Assembly: GCA_030789695.1 (NCBI GenBank)
Contig: CM061132.1
Span: 34,682,418-34,746,417, forward strand
Direction of reading: 5' to 3'
From: Scilla litardierei
Lineage: Eukaryota; Streptophyta; Magnoliopsida; Asparagales; Asparagaceae
DNA: 64,000 nt
Below the pieces are notes generated by a model. That model did not search any database. It saw only the letters and a list, made by a program, of their open reading frames with translations, and was not told the origin of the DNA. Position 1 is the stretch's first letter. Each line of letters begins with the position of its first letter. Below are positions 33,721 to 49,807 of the stretch, piece by piece. The translations under genes and the position numbers were made by a program.

Positions 33721-34707
33721 GCATGGAGGCAACATATACCATACAGATACCACAATAAACTAAGCCTAGCATCAAAGGTACCTAATACTTCAGTCTAATG
33801 CTTACCCAAGGTACAAACAAAATACATCAACGCCACACCATACTCCATCCTACCCAAGTAACACCCAACATACAGCCAACATAATCCCCTTAATCTTCCA
33901 TAATTGTTACAACCAAAATAAGCATAGTCCTGACCCACTGTACGCCCCACCTTAATTGCATCAAACATATCTTGCCGCATAAGTGATTAATTAGATATGA
34001 TTTGAACATGGAGTAGTGCAGTGGATACTGATGCAAACTAACAGAAAGTAACATTTTTCCCCGTAATAACCATAAGATGTGAAAATAAAAAAATATAAAA
34101 CATATACAGCGTGTTTCTTGTTTCTTTCATAAACTTTGGTTTGGAAAGTGGGCTTGGCCCAATATTCACAGGTCCAATCTTGCACTGTTTGACATTTCTT
34201 TATGCTAGAATGAATGCTTTAGCCCTCAGAAATTAGTTTAATTCATGTTAAACACTGGTTGCAATTCCATTGTTGATCCAAATACATTCCCCAAATATTT
34301 TTTCCCTTTTTTTGGAAAATCACAGACTATCTTTTCATATGTGTCCGAACCTTAATGTAGCCCTGGAATCATATAACTTTGGTGCACTCATCCCTATCAT
34401 TCAACATCTCACCTCACTACTTATTACCAACATAAAATAAAAAACAATTGGGGAATAATTTGAGCCAACATGCATGCCATCCAGAGCAATCTTTGGGGTA
34501 ACAATGCGGCATCGCTATCATATCACCTTTTCATCATCGGGCTTTACTATAACAAAGGGCCTCATTTTTCCCACATTCTTTCATATCATCACATTTTAAT
34601 AATTTAGATATGAATTGTCTCTAGGATAAACTGACATGCAAGCTCACACTGTTAGGCTTTTCTTACCCCAAATTCCTCTCGTTTGTTTCATTCAACCCAA
34701 ATTGTAA
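33721..34707. other. Non-coding interior of the second Harbinger element
   Basis: AT-rich with no supported ORF. It includes ACATTTTAATAATTTAG and poly-A/T stretches only. Confidence 0.4.
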
Positions 34708-35847
34708 GGGGCTGTTTCTTTAGTAATATTGCTTGGCATTTCTAACCCCAAATTATGTAAAAAAGATGGATATGCACTGGGATTATGATATCTGTTGCCT
34801 CCAGTACTTGGTCTTCATTCATTGCCATGGTACGGGACAGAAGTAGATGCTTATGAAAACAGAAATCCGGTTACTGGGAAAAGTAATTGTAGTAAAATAT
34901 TATATACACCTCAGGTTAAAAAATGATTTTTCTCCGTCAATTACAATGGTATTAGGCAGTTGCTCCATCATTTAAACCCCACGGTGTCACTATCCTTCCT
35001 ACAAATGATGGAACCCTCCATCCTTCAACCAAACAATTGGGTCAAGCATGCCAAGCAACAATTTATTCATCATTGGGGATTATGAAAACCAAAAATTAAA
35101 CCAGAACAATGAACTGCATCGCCCGTTGTTTCCAAAATCATGCACAGAAGGCATCAAACCAACCAAGTAGGGCAGTAGCACATGCAATCCACATTCCAGC
35201 AATTTTTTTTTGCAAAAGATGCAGAGCAGTAGCACAGAAGGCATCAAATTATACCTGAACTTGCAAAGACAGCAAGTATAATTGCACAAACCCTCTTCAA
35301 CGGCAGACCCCAAACCCCGCGTTGCCTTCTCCGTTCTCAGTGGCACCCCCGAGGCATATCCAATGTAGGATTCACCATCGGCAACCACGTTTTGAAGCTT
35401 CCATGCAAAAAAAAATTGATCTTCAGCAGCTGTCGTCGGATGAAAAAAAATATTCTTAAAACATCTTAGATCTAGACCTTCACCGTAAAAATTGAAGCTT
35501 TTACCTCAAAACCCTAGATCGGAGCAGATCCAACTTCAGCAGAGAACTAGGGTTTCATCGCGACCTAGGGTTTGAGCGCGAAGCCAACAGACGAGGCGAG
35601 AGAGGTGATCACAAGCGCGAAGGGGGCCCACGTCGCTGGATTCTGCCCACAATCGCAGCCAAAACCTCGGATTGTGCAGAGCGGATCTTGGCTGCCACGG
35701 CAGAGCGAGATCGCCTCGCTTTCTCGAGGGCGAAAGGAACACGCGAGAGGATTTTGGGTTAAGAAATGCCCAACAGTGCAAGACAGGACCCGTGAATAGT
35801 GGGCCAAGCCCACTTTCAAGTCCAAAGTTTACGAAAGAAACAGCCCC
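34708..35847. mobile_element. Internal terminal-repeat pair in the second Harbinger element
   Basis: GGGGCTGTTTCTTTAGTAA at 34708 pairs with the right end, whose reverse complement is GGGGCTGTTTCTTTCGTAA (18 of 19). It is flanked by TAA on the left and TTA on the right, so not a clean target duplication. The arrangement mirrors 16366-17253 in the first element. Confidence 0.5.
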
Positions 35848-35850
35848 TTA

Positions 35851-36265
35851 TCCTCTTTTTGCCCTCTTCCTCCTCCTCTTTGCAAAGCTTTGATGGGATT
35901 CCAAGAAGATGAAGAGGAGGAGCAGACGACGTGGCAACGGACATGTCACCGATGTCATCATCATTCCCCACTCATCATTTCATCATCCACTTCAACAAAA
36001 TTAAACATATACAAGCGAGATCGCTACTATCGTTCCTCGGACGCCCAAGTTAATTGAGCCGCCAGCAACAGCCAAAACTACATAGCCCAAATCCAAAGCG
36101 AATGACCAAGATCAAACATGGAAAAAAAAGGCATATTTTCATTTAATTTCCCCTGTACATAATAAACCTAAAATCACCCGACATTGGCATTCTCTAAACT
36201 CTCATAATTCAAAAGGGTAATAAAAATAAATAGAAATTATGAACACTAAATTACAATATGCTTAA
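35851..36265. other. Spacer with probable CKX 3' UTR
   Basis: Between the Harbinger right end and the CKX stop. AT-rich. It should hold the poly(A) site of CKX (minus strand). No other gene is seen. Confidence 0.5.
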
Positions 36266-39024
<2,759 letters not shown>

Positions 39025-39209
39025 TGATTTTTTTTAGCAAGTGGGCAAGCTTCAATCTCTAGTTTTAAGTTCTAAGATACCAAGCACACTTGCAGGAACA
39101 AAATTTTAAGGACAAAGGAGATAGAAATCCTTGTGGAGGTACAAGGGAGGAGGATGAACAAGGCAGAATGATACATCTCACTGCACTCTTTTCATAGAGA
39201 TTTGTTTGT

Positions 39210-39219
39210 ATTTATAAGG
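39210..39219 (-). promoter_or_regulatory. TATA box of the CKX gene
   Basis: TTATAAATAC on the minus strand lies about 185 bp upstream of the CKX ATG, predicting a transcript start near 39180 and a 5' UTR of about 155 nt. No other promoter element is claimed. Confidence 0.5.
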
Positions 39220-39280
39220 AAAAGGAGGAGGAGCCTCATATGGTATGGTAACATCTAACCACATTAATCCCTTATTGTAA

Positions 39281-39695
39281 TCTATTATACAAAAGAGGGA
39301 GGAATCTTGCTGACTAGTGGCCACCTCTGGGATGTGTTTTTACGGGGTCCACCTTGGTGTAGGCCTCTGAGCAAGTTCTTGGGTTCACAAAGATAGGGTT
39401 GGTTGATGTGAGAGGGGTGATGGAAGGGGGGAGAGGAGACACGTTGATGGGGGTAATATATATGATGAGTTTGATGGGGTGAGATGATTGATGGGGGATG
39501 GAAGAGGGGGCGACATGATGTTAGCACGTGTGCCACGCCTCCCCCATTCTCACAAAACCCCTTGCACCCAAAGGCCGCATCCATACATACATCAACACTT
39601 CTCACATCCTCCCATTCACCCGTTTCCGCACCCATAAAAGTACCCAGCTCCGGGTGGGGCCCGCGTCACGTAATGAGTGGTGGGGCATTTTCTAG
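39281..39695 (+). mobile_element. Helitron-like insertion in the CKX upstream region
   Basis: It starts TCTATTATAC after an A and ends TTTTCTAG before a T, matching Helitron boundaries and the same 5' word as the Helitron at 32790. A terminal hairpin is weak (CGGGTGGGGCCCG at about 39650, farther from CTAG than usual). Non-coding. It lies 60 bp upstream of the CKX TATA box. Confidence 0.45.
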
Positions 39696-40319
39696 TATAC
39701 ATATATTCAACGCAGTTGTTTTCAATACAGGGAAATATATTCCATATATTCCATGTCATTTTTATAACGTACCACATCATACTTATATTATAGGTTAAAT
39801 GTCGTTTTCGACATAAGTTTTATGTGGGGTGATGTACATCATAAGCAGTATAAAGAAATTCCTTGTATTTTCTCCCATATTCCTCTCGCTCTGACCAACT
39901 TTCACTGTGTATAAAGCCTCACAGGGAGTAAAAAGAAATGTATTGCTGCCAGAAATTAAATAAGCGTTACATACGATGAAAAGGACCAAGTCTGAGGTTG
40001 GACAAAGTTGGCATACAGATCATGACCCTATCATGCACTCATACATCACAGGTTCAAGTTGTGTGCATGGATTTGGATAGAACTGAGCAGCCCACTTGGC
40101 CATTTTCTTTTCTCAGCTGAGGTTGAAACTGTATATATATTTGTGGCATTGAAAGAAATATGAACTTTCTTGCATTGTTAACTCTGACTTTTCTGCAGTG
40201 AGCCCTACAATGGTATTTTCCTACAACTTAAGAGAGCAAGAATCAATGATGTGAACCTAAGATCTTAGTAGGGACAGCGTGGACCCAAACGTGATAGGTG
40301 CAAGCCAGGGAGCTAGCCA

Positions 40320-40320
<1 letters not shown>
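39696..40320. other. Intergenic sequence
   Basis: No supported gene or repeat. Confidence 0.5.

Positions 40321-40365
<45 letters not shown>
40321..40365. repeat. Uninterrupted run of 45 C
   Basis: A perfect (C)45 homopolymer. Such length is unusual in plant DNA and prone to length error in sequencing. The proline run in the frame at 40298-40486 comes from it. Confidence 0.9.
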
Positions 40366-40367
<2 letters not shown>

Positions 40368-40680
40368 ACTCCCTGTTGCTCTTCTTGACCAAATCTTTTG
40401 CAGCTGCACTGCATGCTGCTGGCTTCCACTGTTCACAGGTCCCCAGCCTCAGTGATGACGACTGGCCACAACCTGGCAACCCCTAGAGAGCCAGCTTAGG
40501 ATACCCATGGTTTTTGGTGGTTGGAATCTGCGAGCCAGTGAGCTTTCCTTCCTCCCTAGTTGTAACTGGTAAAATTGTGACTTGCCCAAGACCACTCGTA
40601 GGCATAGCTTAAGCTTACAAGAAAAATAAATAAATAAAATGATGTGTTTGAACTCATCAAACCCATGCCTTGAATTTTTT

Positions 40681-40738
40681 TTCAGCTGGAAGAAACTAAA
40701 GAGTATGACATGCCACCACCCTCAGCATGGCTGAAGAA
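40681..40738 (+). other. Possible terminal exon of an unrecognised gene
   Basis: After a TTTTTTTCAG acceptor the frame reads LEETKEYDMPPPSAWLKK and stops. An upstream partner could be the 40366-40486 frame (SFAAALHAAGFHCSQ), but no donor joins them convincingly. Chance cannot be excluded. Confidence 0.2.
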
Positions 40739-43228
40739 ATAGTCATCAGCGCGCTCCCCGCCGTGAAGAATGAGATGTTGATGACTACAAAGCAAAGACG
40801 AACGTACCATTGTCAACTCCAGGAAACATGCAGTTCTTGCTTTGTAAGCTTTGGCAAAATTTTAACTTAATATCAAATTTATTTTGTTATGAAAAATTTT
40901 AAATGCTACACATAGTATGAGTCAAATCCTAAGAAAATTATGCCATTGAGATGTTCTTGTACTTATTTGTGAGTTTATTACTTTGACCAAGCACGCATGC
41001 ATAATGAGCTAATCTTTATAGTTTTGATATTAATCCCTTTTATATGGATAGAACCAAAGCAAGCACATAGAGTGGTAACCATGATCAGTGTTATAATGAG
41101 TTATGTATTTACAATATTGAACAAAAACAAGATAAGAAAACAAATGGAAAATGATTCTTGAACCAAAGTAAGATTTTGAAACATGCATGAGCTTTAAAAC
41201 ATGTGAAATGGGTAATAGAAATTAGAGAGTAATGGTTATCATATGGTATACGGGATCTCTCTCTATTTTTTATCACAAATGATAGGAGAGACAAAAAAAA
41301 GAACGACATATGTGACCATTTATACTATACGAAGAAAATGTGTAACGTAATCGTATATGAAACATATATCTCATATGTTAGAAGATTTTTGTAAAATATC
41401 ATCGGCTTATTTTTATTAGAATGGAATCCTTATTAGAACGGGAGTTCTCCGTCTAACATGTAGACAGCAAAGAATTTTTTTTTTAATCCAACATGAAGAG
41501 CTTCATATGAATGGCCCTTTTTCATCTTGAAAATGAATCACTCCTTCCTCTCCCCTGAACACACACTTTCAAGTTCATTTTTTTTTTTGCAATACACTTG
41601 CAAAGCTTACAAAGAAGCAAACATTCACACACAAACTTGTCACCAAGTCTTTGTTGCTATGACCAACTTCATTTCTTTTTCCCACATGACATAAAAGGAC
41701 ACCTACTTCAAAAAAGGCACTTTAGGTGAAGGGTGAAGGGTACACAAACATCTGATCCCCCCTGTAGATTTTGAGGCATTTTGCTCATCACATCTCTTTG
41801 GCTTCTTTCTTTCTTTTAAACATCATTGTACCTTCTTTGGTTCTAGTTCAACATTTCATTTCATGTGCTATTATTTTCTAGAATAGCACTCACTGGCCGA
41901 TGATTTTGCTACTTGGGTCATATTCATCTCAGATTAGTTTGAATCTAACTATGCAAAGATTCATGTGCTGCCAGGATGGCCACAAAATGTGGCTTAAATT
42001 TAGGGGGTAAAATAAGAGAAAATGTTGGTACATGAGATGAGATGTTAAACTATACTCAAGTGTTTGATCCAATAATCATGTCCATGGTCCTTGGATGTGT
42101 CATGAGAAATAATCATGTCTATGGTGAAAAATCCTGGAATGCCATGGTCTACTTCTGCATCAGAGACCCTGTGAATTAGCTTTTCCATGCATTTGCTGCA
42201 CATGGTGGGGTGATTGCCAAGAGCCAAAAAACCATGCAGGCTTATAACCTGAAACACCCTTCCTCATACCAAGGACATCTGCACTCTCTCAAGACTAAGA
42301 CAGACAGTAGTGGGGTGGGGTCTGCTCTTTCAACTGTCTCTATGAGACAGTGAGGAGCTGGGGCCAACAGCCGCCAACCTCTTGTCTGCTTGCTAATAAT
42401 TTTGGCCACAATGATTTGATTTTATCCCCTCTGTTGATGACTTCATCACAATATCCAAAAGTTGCATGAGAAACATTTTATTTGCTGTTGATGATTCATT
42501 GCACTGTGCCCACAATATCCTCAGCATCTATCATAGGACCATCTCACATTGTCCAGGATCTGCAGCCCCCACAAAAAAGAAAACTTTGAATGTTCAGTTT
42601 GGTGAAAAGTTCAGTTTATGTGTCTGAATCAAGCTTATCCTTTTCTCTTTCAGTGAAGAACAGCCGCGCAACTGTTCGGCTTGTTGGTCTCTTGCCATCG
42701 TTTTCTGCAAATCCCCAATAAAATTGGATTAATGGATAATTGTGCCACTGCGTCATTGTTATAAAAATGGCTACATGATTTTCCACCAAGCGCTGTGGGC
42801 CTCGAAATCTCCATATTCCAACAAAATCCCACAGAATCTTCAAGTCATACTGCGAGTGTAACGCATGTTAAGTCTCATTCGCGGCTTTGGGGTTGATTTT
42901 GGGATGTCTGATATATACACCATGATTTTCAATGGCCATAACATTTCCAGGTTATAACAGAAAAGGAAACTCGAGCTAATCTGCCCTTGTCCGAAAGCAT
43001 CTCATAACCTCCTCCTTCGCTGACTTACTGTTAGATATAACACCATTTCAGTGATCTTCTTGTGATTTAAATCTATCACGGGATCCAATTAACGCAGGGA
43101 TGGATAATAAGCGATTTCGCGTGCCTCATGAACTTGACTTTGGAGCTGTTTTAAGCCTGATTTTCGAGCTGTTTGAGTCAGTTGCAATCGAGTTCGAGCC
43201 ACTATATATATTAAAGGAATGATTGAAG
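40739..43228. other. Long intergenic stretch
   Basis: The small minus-strand frames at 42045-42257 and 42616-42843 have no recognisable domain. No RNA gene, TIR or LTR pair was found here. Confidence 0.45.
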
Positions 43229-43538
43229 TGTAAACCTAATCGTGAATGTTTCATCACGAGTGCGGAAGAAAATAGGATCTCACCTCCGGCCATTGCTTCT
43301 CCAACTAAAAAGGTATACTTTCCTCACCGATTTTGATCTTCTCAGTCTCAAATCACTCCTATAGGATGGTGTATTGTCTGAAATCGAGTGAGTAGATTGA
43401 GGGACCAAAACCCCTATTTATAGATTCAAGATCCATTCCATCAACGGCTCTCAATTTCAAAAATTCAGTTTTTATGGAGGGATTGGTTTTACAACTGTGG
43501 ATCACTAACGGGAAGAATTCCAACGGGAATTTCTAACA
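43229..43538 (-). repeat. Probable 3' LTR of the large Copia element
   Basis: It begins TGTTAGAAATTCCC (minus) at 43538 after the purine-rich GTGGAACAAGTGGGATAA, and most likely ends ...GGTTTACA at 43229. The far end is a guess, because the partner LTR is outside the window. Confidence 0.5.
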
Positions 43539-43814
43539 TTATCCCACTTGTTCCACTTATACCAATATTACCAACAAGAAACAAAAATACATGAATCATG
43601 TCTATAAGTCCTTTTAATTAAAAGCAAGTATTATCTTTCATGTATTACAATGTATCATGTTTCTAAATAATAGGTTATATATCCTTATGAATAAACCCTA
43701 TGTTTATTCATGGTCCAAACTTAATGATCTTTCTCATGATAATGTATCTAAATGTGCACACAACCATATATGAGAAAATATCACAACAAGAATTTCATTA
43801 AATAACAAATGTTA

Positions 43815-44157
43815 TTACAATAAGGAACCAAGTCCCATTTTATCCACATGATCCTTAAACTTTAGTGGTGGCATGCCTTTAGTTAAAGGATCAGCAACCA
43901 TTAAATCAGTACGAATATGCGCAATGTCGACTGATTTATCCTTAACTCTCTGTTTTATGGCTAAATACTTGATGTCGATGTGTCTACTTCGACTACCAAT
44001 TTTGTTGTTATTAGCCATGAAGACAACAGCTGTATTGTCACAATACAATCTCAGTGGTCTAGAAATAGAATCCATGATTCTCAGTCTAGTGATGAAATTC
44101 TTAATCCATACACCATGCGAAGTAGCCATAAAACAAGATACGAACTCGGCTTCCATA
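43815..44157 (-). pseudogene. RNase H C-terminal part of the large Copia element
   Basis: Motifs EAEFVSCF, LYCDNTAVVFMANN, RHIDIKYLAIKQRV and ADPLTKGMPP are typical of Copia RNase H. It ends in a stop before the LTR. It is cut at its N-terminal side by the element at 44163-53313; the target duplication is GTAGA. The rest of the domain is at 53556-53319. Confidence 0.9.
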
Positions 44158-44162
44158 GTAGA

Positions 44163-47100
44163 TGTAACGACCCGCTCTCAGGGGGCCCGTTACTTTTTTG
44201 ATATTTGCGCAGGTCCTGCAGGTTACCAGTGAAAACAAAATAGCCACGATGCAGAGATGTACAAAAATACTTAAATAGTGTCCAAATATTACAATCCATA
44301 CCGTACAAGATGTCCCAACAGATATACATGAAAGAAGAAAAGTACATAAGTGAAAATAACGCTGGAAGCTGCGGTCGAATTTTGGCGCTATTAGCTCAGG
44401 AGCATCTACCTCCATATGTACGTCGTCTGCGGTTCCACGGAGATGGAACCGTAGATAAGTCACAACAATTCTAAATATAGAAAAGAAGCAGTGCATAAGT
44501 ATGACAAGAGTAACTACGTACAAGCAGACCAGAGTGAAAAGTAAAGTACTGAGCAACAACTGTACATAACTGAGTAGTAAACGTAAATAAAACTGAAAGG
44601 AGAGAACAACTGTACTGTGGTAGAGCAAGTGTAAAGCAGGCTAGGCAAGTGAACCGTACTACTACTGTAGCTAAAAGTATGACAAGTAAAGTACTGGTAA
44701 CTGCACAAGTGTAGTAAGTAACGTGCATGGAACGTGTAAAGTAAAGGTGACTGTAGTGCGTAAAGTAAAAGTAACTGTGCAAAAATAACTACACTACGTG
44801 ACTCAAGTCGGAGAGTACAATATGTGACCATCGAGTTCATCTCTTGCCTGGGCGCGATCCAGACGAATGCCAAAAACCCAGGCAGCTAGACAGGATGCTG
44901 ACATGCAGCATTTTTATATTTGCCGAAACACAGGCAGCTAGACATGATTGCCGAAACACAGGCAGCTAGACATGATTGCCGAAACACAGGCAGCTAGACA
45001 TGTAGATTGAACTCCAGTCACTCCCGCACTCTCTCAAACTACGAGTTACCCCAAAAACCCCAGTGAAGTGTCAAGTGTTCTATATACATGTTTTATACGG
45101 GATGTTTCACAAGATTTTCCATGAGATGTTCCACAAGATATTCCACAACATGTTTCACAAGATGTTATCAATTCCTTGTTCACGATGATAGTTAACCTGG
45201 ACCACTGGTTTTAAAACCAAAAAGTAAGCAAAGTGGATGCTAAGAAATTTGAGGATAAAGACAAGTCCAACAAACATGGAATACAAAAATTGTTGGTTTA
45301 AGGGTGGTAGTTTCGTTAGCACACAATTTACCCAAGTTGATGATTGTGTGTTACAACCACCAAAGTTGAAAGTTGGCAAAGTAATCTGTAGTTGATTACT
45401 TTTCCTACTAGTTTAGGGTTCTAGTTCGGTTCAAGTCAAGTAGTCGTTCGGAGGCTATAGGTAGTGTTCCTAAGTTCATACAGGGACACTAACTAATTTT
45501 CTAATTTTAGAATTAGTCGTGACTTACCAATTTCAGGATCGACATAGCAAGCCGAAACTGGATCTAGGGCTTCTACGGACGTTGGTGCACAAGAGTTTGT
45601 ACCTGCAAAACATTAGAACAATCGGTTACAGAACACCTATTTTCTACCTATTTAACTTAACGTGTTTGATTTTCTAAACTGGTTGAAACGTTGTCAAAAA
45701 TCATTCTAAATTTTTCTATAGGCTAGATATATTGAAAATAATTTTACAGTAGGAGAAAATATTTTTCCAAAGCTTATAGTAATTTTTTAGAATTTTTAAA
45801 AGCCCAAAAACCATTTTAAAACTATTTTTCAATTAGTAACATATTTATTCAAACATTTATTCTGGATTCAATATGCATCGGAATGGTTCAAGTGAGCGGA
45901 GCTGTCAAAATGACCGTATCTAAGAGTACTATAGCACATATTTTTATCACATATCATTTTACGCGAAAATAAGAAGATACATATTTTTAAATGAAAATAA
46001 CGGATTTAACTTATAGGCTTAAAAATTAATTCTAGAAAAACTAAGCATCTGATTGCGATGAAACTAGCGCCATTGGGTCCAGAATGTCGTTTCTGATTTT
46101 CTGGATGTGGTCTTGTATTTTTCTGGCCTCTATATTATTTATCATTAATTATCTACTATAAAACCAATATTATCTAATTAGCAAAATACGTAAATATGCG
46201 TATTTTGTACAAAAATACGTTTTCGTATGAAACGAAGTCACCTTCGTTTCCTCTCGTACGTGCATGCAGCGGCGCGGGGGTTTTGTCGACGGCGTCGACT
46301 CCGGGGCGGACAGCGGCGGCGAGGCGTCGGAGGGATCGCCGGTGGGAGCCATGGCGGCAGAGCAGAGGCGTGTCGCGACGGAGACAGCGAGGAATCAGAT
46401 CGGCTGTCTCAGGAGCGGGCTGAGGCGACGTCGCTGGGTGCCATCGGAGCTTCTGGGCGAGAGGAGGGCGGTGTGTTCGGGGGCTTCGACGTCGAGCGGC
46501 GCTGCTGCAGCTGCTGCTTCGTCGGAGCAGCGAGGGCGGAGGGCGAAGGCGAAGGCGGAGCGTCGGCGGCTTCTTCGAGCTGTCGGAGCGAGGTGATGGT
46601 GCTGCGGCATCGGAGATGGCGAGGTGGGGTGTCGGAGCTCCGGCAACGAGCGACAGGGCGGAACGGAGGCCTCGGTCTTCGCTGACGGCGAGAAGAGCGG
46701 GAGAGCATGGGTTCTTGGCGAAGTGGGGGCGGAGGGCGGCCGTCGGGCTCTGGAGGCGATGCATGGACATGCGGCTGCGGAGGGAGCTCGCCGTGGGTCT
46801 CTCCGATGAAGAAGAGAGTGAGAGTGAAACACTCTGTGTGTGTGTGTGGGAGGCATGGGTCTGTGCGTGCATAGCTTGGGTTTAGGGTGAGAGAAATTTG
46901 AGAGAGAGCTTGGGAAGAGCTGAATGCATGGGTTGGGTTCGGGCTGAGGTGCGTGAGTTGAGGGAGAGATGGGTTCATTTATAGGGTTAGGAAAATGTAA
47001 AATAATAATAGAAAATATTATTAAAAAAGGTATTAATTTCCTTGTAGTAATTAGGGTGGGTGGGTCATTGACTAACCCAAACAGCATGAATCACGTTGGG

Positions 47101-47680
47101 TCTGCTGATAAAGGTTTCGTGAGAGATTTGAATACGTAATTAGGGGGGTAAACACGTAATTAGTAAAAACAGATATAGTAACAATTTACAACAATTACGA
47201 TTTTGTCCCTACTAGTAAACATGTCCGAAAAATTACGAAAATATACCCACGGGATCATGTAGTCGCGAGGATCGCGAATACGAAGTCTGTTTCAGGGTTT
47301 GAGCTACGGAGATACGTGTTTTAGGCTAAAACGTTTAGGAAGCGAGTTTGCGGGTTCTCTATCGATTTGACTCCAGAAAATTACGAAATTAATGTGGGAA
47401 GCCCTAAATGATCATAGAATGTTACCGTAGAAGTTTGAAGACGTTTTGAAAATAAATTTATTGAGCAAAACAGCAATATCTGAAGATGAATTTTTATTAG
47501 ATCCTTTAGAGGTATTTGATGAAATCCGATCTTACTAAAATACTCCGTAACTACTCTGGTACTTCAAAATATTTTTATAAGAAAATTTTGAAATTGTAAA
47601 ACTCCTGACAAACCATTATAAAATAGTTTAAAAATTGAAAATACGTGAATAGTTGTATTGAAAAAATACGGACCGTTACA
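44163..47680 (-). repeat. 3' LTR (3518 bp) of the LARD-type element
   Basis: It contains a 28-bp repeat, GCCGAAACACAGGCAGCTAG, three times (about 44920-45003), a TATA-like CTATAAATGA (minus, 46975-46984), and downstream of it a GC-rich block (46200-46900) that is open in several frames on both strands. I do not call a gene there. Confidence 0.88.
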
Positions 47681-49807
47681 TTCTACCCTCCTTAAAATAA
47701 TTCCGTCCTCGGAATTAAAAAAAATCCCTTTTGTTTAAAAATCTCTTTTGAAAATAATTGATGTTATGAAGAAGCTCAAGCAAATAAATGATAGAAGAGA
47801 TAGTAATATAGTAAATGAAATATAATGCGATATCACAGCATCAAGAAAACAAGAGATGTTATATATGAATACATACGATCACCATAGCTTCTGTAACTAT
47901 TCCTAAGACTAGTATCATCACAATAGTTACTCTGACTTCTCAAGTAGCCCAAAATGAGAGAATATCATTACATGGAAATGATGTCTATTATGACAACATC
48001 TGTTCGAACTAGGAACCTGAGGTGATAAGCCAGTAGCAAGCTATTTAAACCACATAAACCGGAAGACCATAAAGTCTATTCGTGCTACTAGTGACTAACG
48101 GGGTCTAGCCACAGATGTCGACTAATCCACGGTTACTCGTGCTGTCCAACCAAGCACTAACAACATCAATCTCCATAATGCCCAACCACATGATAACGTC
48201 CAGATCAACGCCCAAAAGTAAGTACACGGCCAACACTCAAAGTCAGTACTTACTGCCAGCATTCCTTCCATCAATCTCCATAATATCCCACAATAAGGCA
48301 AGGTCCAAGCTCTCATCCAGAGACAAGCATAAGGCCTACATCCAACTTCAACATCCAAGGCTAATATCATGCCAATAATCATCGCCATCACTCCTTCCGT
48401 AGACCAATACTTGACATTCGCAACACCCAACATCACCTAACAAATGAACAACCAAAAACACGCTTTCCAGCACACCAAAAGGAGTAAACGCAAGAAGAAG
48501 CCTAAACGTGATCTCAACATGGGTGAGATCCAGGGCAGAGAGCTCAGGAGAAGCCCAAAGATCACGGCTTCCCAAGATCTCAGCCACACAGCGATAGCGA
48601 AGGTGGCGGCGAGGGTCGTCGCCAAGGCCAAAAATCCCAAAACATATCGTCGGAGGGCCATCGATGGTTCTCGATCTATGGTGGCTGCAACTGCTTGACG
48701 TGGCGGGTGTCACCGGAGTAGGGTGAGGTGGTAGAGCTTCGGGTGAGGTCAGAGGAGCTGAGACGAGATGGGTCGAGTTCGCTTGGGAAGATGCCGGGAG
48801 GAGGAGTGGTAGTCGATACGGCGTAGGGGAAACCACTGGGTGGCTTGGTGAGGAAGGAGAGGGGGTCTTTAAAAAAAAGGTGGGCACCGAAAGTCGTCGG
48901 TAGGGTAGACTAGGTTAGGCAGGACCGGGGCTCGAGGAGAGGAAGCAGACAAAAGAAATAAAGATGGGGAGATGGTAAGTGGGAAAAGGAGGTTTAACTC
49001 ATGGAGAATCGGGCACAAGATAGCAAGTAGGGGTTAGAATAGAAATACGATCTCAAGAAGACGTAACAGCCTACACTTGCACGTCAGGTTTGGCTCGTCT
49101 CAAATTCTCTAGCATCATCCTCCAATACTTCTGAGCGTCCTTCAATTCGCTTCTGTTGTCGAACTCAAACTTCCGGCGATAGAAAATTCGAATGCCACCC
49201 TCCTTAAAATAGACGTAGCTAGAGTTCAAGTGAATTAAAAATAGAAAGATTTTAAGAAGGTCAATTGAAAGGTCATCAAGCTAAATGAAGGGTGATAGTG
49301 ATGAAGATCGATGGCATTACATAATCATGATTCACGTCCTTGCGGTCCAGCGGAACACGGCCAGGGAAGTGACTAAGCCAGGATCACTTACCCCAAGTCT
49401 AGTAAGGGTGATCCAACAAACTTAGCCAAGCACATTGACCGGATCATGGTCCATTGAAGGAAGCTTATCATTTATATGTGTGCCATCATCAACTGAAGGA
49501 AAGGTGGTGAAGTGGGTAAATAGTTCAACCTATGAAAAATCACTATAAAAAGAGGTTACTAGGGAGGGTATACTAAGAATGGAACACGAGTTCCTATGCA
49601 AGGGTTAAGAGTTCAAAGGAAGTGATGAGGATCAAGGAATACCTAATGAAGATGGTAATAAGGACACTTCACCCGTATATCCAATACAGGTGAACACTCG
49701 AGACATCCTGTACTCGAGGTTAATTTGAGTATTTTATATTGTACACCCTGATCTTGCTATATTGTTCACGAGGTAGTTAGCGCAGACCTGTGTGGGTCAC
49801 CAAAACT
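47681..49807 (-). other. Non-coding interior of the LARD-type element
   Basis: There is one open frame of note (48887-48348 minus; Pro/Ser-rich N-terminus then hydrophobic segments such as FGIFGLGDDPRRHLRYR). It has no retroelement motif. It may be a captured host fragment or a chance frame. No tRNA-Met primer site was recognised next to 49807. Confidence 0.4.

Larger units (their letters stand above)
30000..35847 (-). mobile_element. Non-autonomous PIF/Harbinger relative (5.8 kb)
   Basis: Left end GGGCCCGTTTCTTTGGTTGA; right end, reverse-complemented, GGGGCTGTTTCTTTCG. TTA lies on both sides (29997-29999 and 35848-35850). The left ~400 bp matches the left end of the element at 8008 (GTTTTGTGTTTCTTT repeats), and both carry the GRF ORF at the same place. 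The right ~600 bp is GC-rich like the transposase leader of the first element. The transposase and Myb-like gene are absent; tandem repeats and a Helitron fill the middle. Confidence 0.7.

Noticed and set aside
35536..35893. Overlapping frames on both strands in the GC-rich right end of the second Harbinger element
   Set aside because: Match the leader region of the first element by position and composition; no conserved protein.
42045..42843. Minus-strand frames as a host gene
   Set aside because: Short, no recognised domain, no convincing exon chain.
46174..46978. Long Arg/Ser/Pro-rich frames in the LTR (also 51813-52610)
   Set aside because: Open in several frames on both strands, shifted by indels between the two LTRs, no domain; composition effect is the simpler reading.
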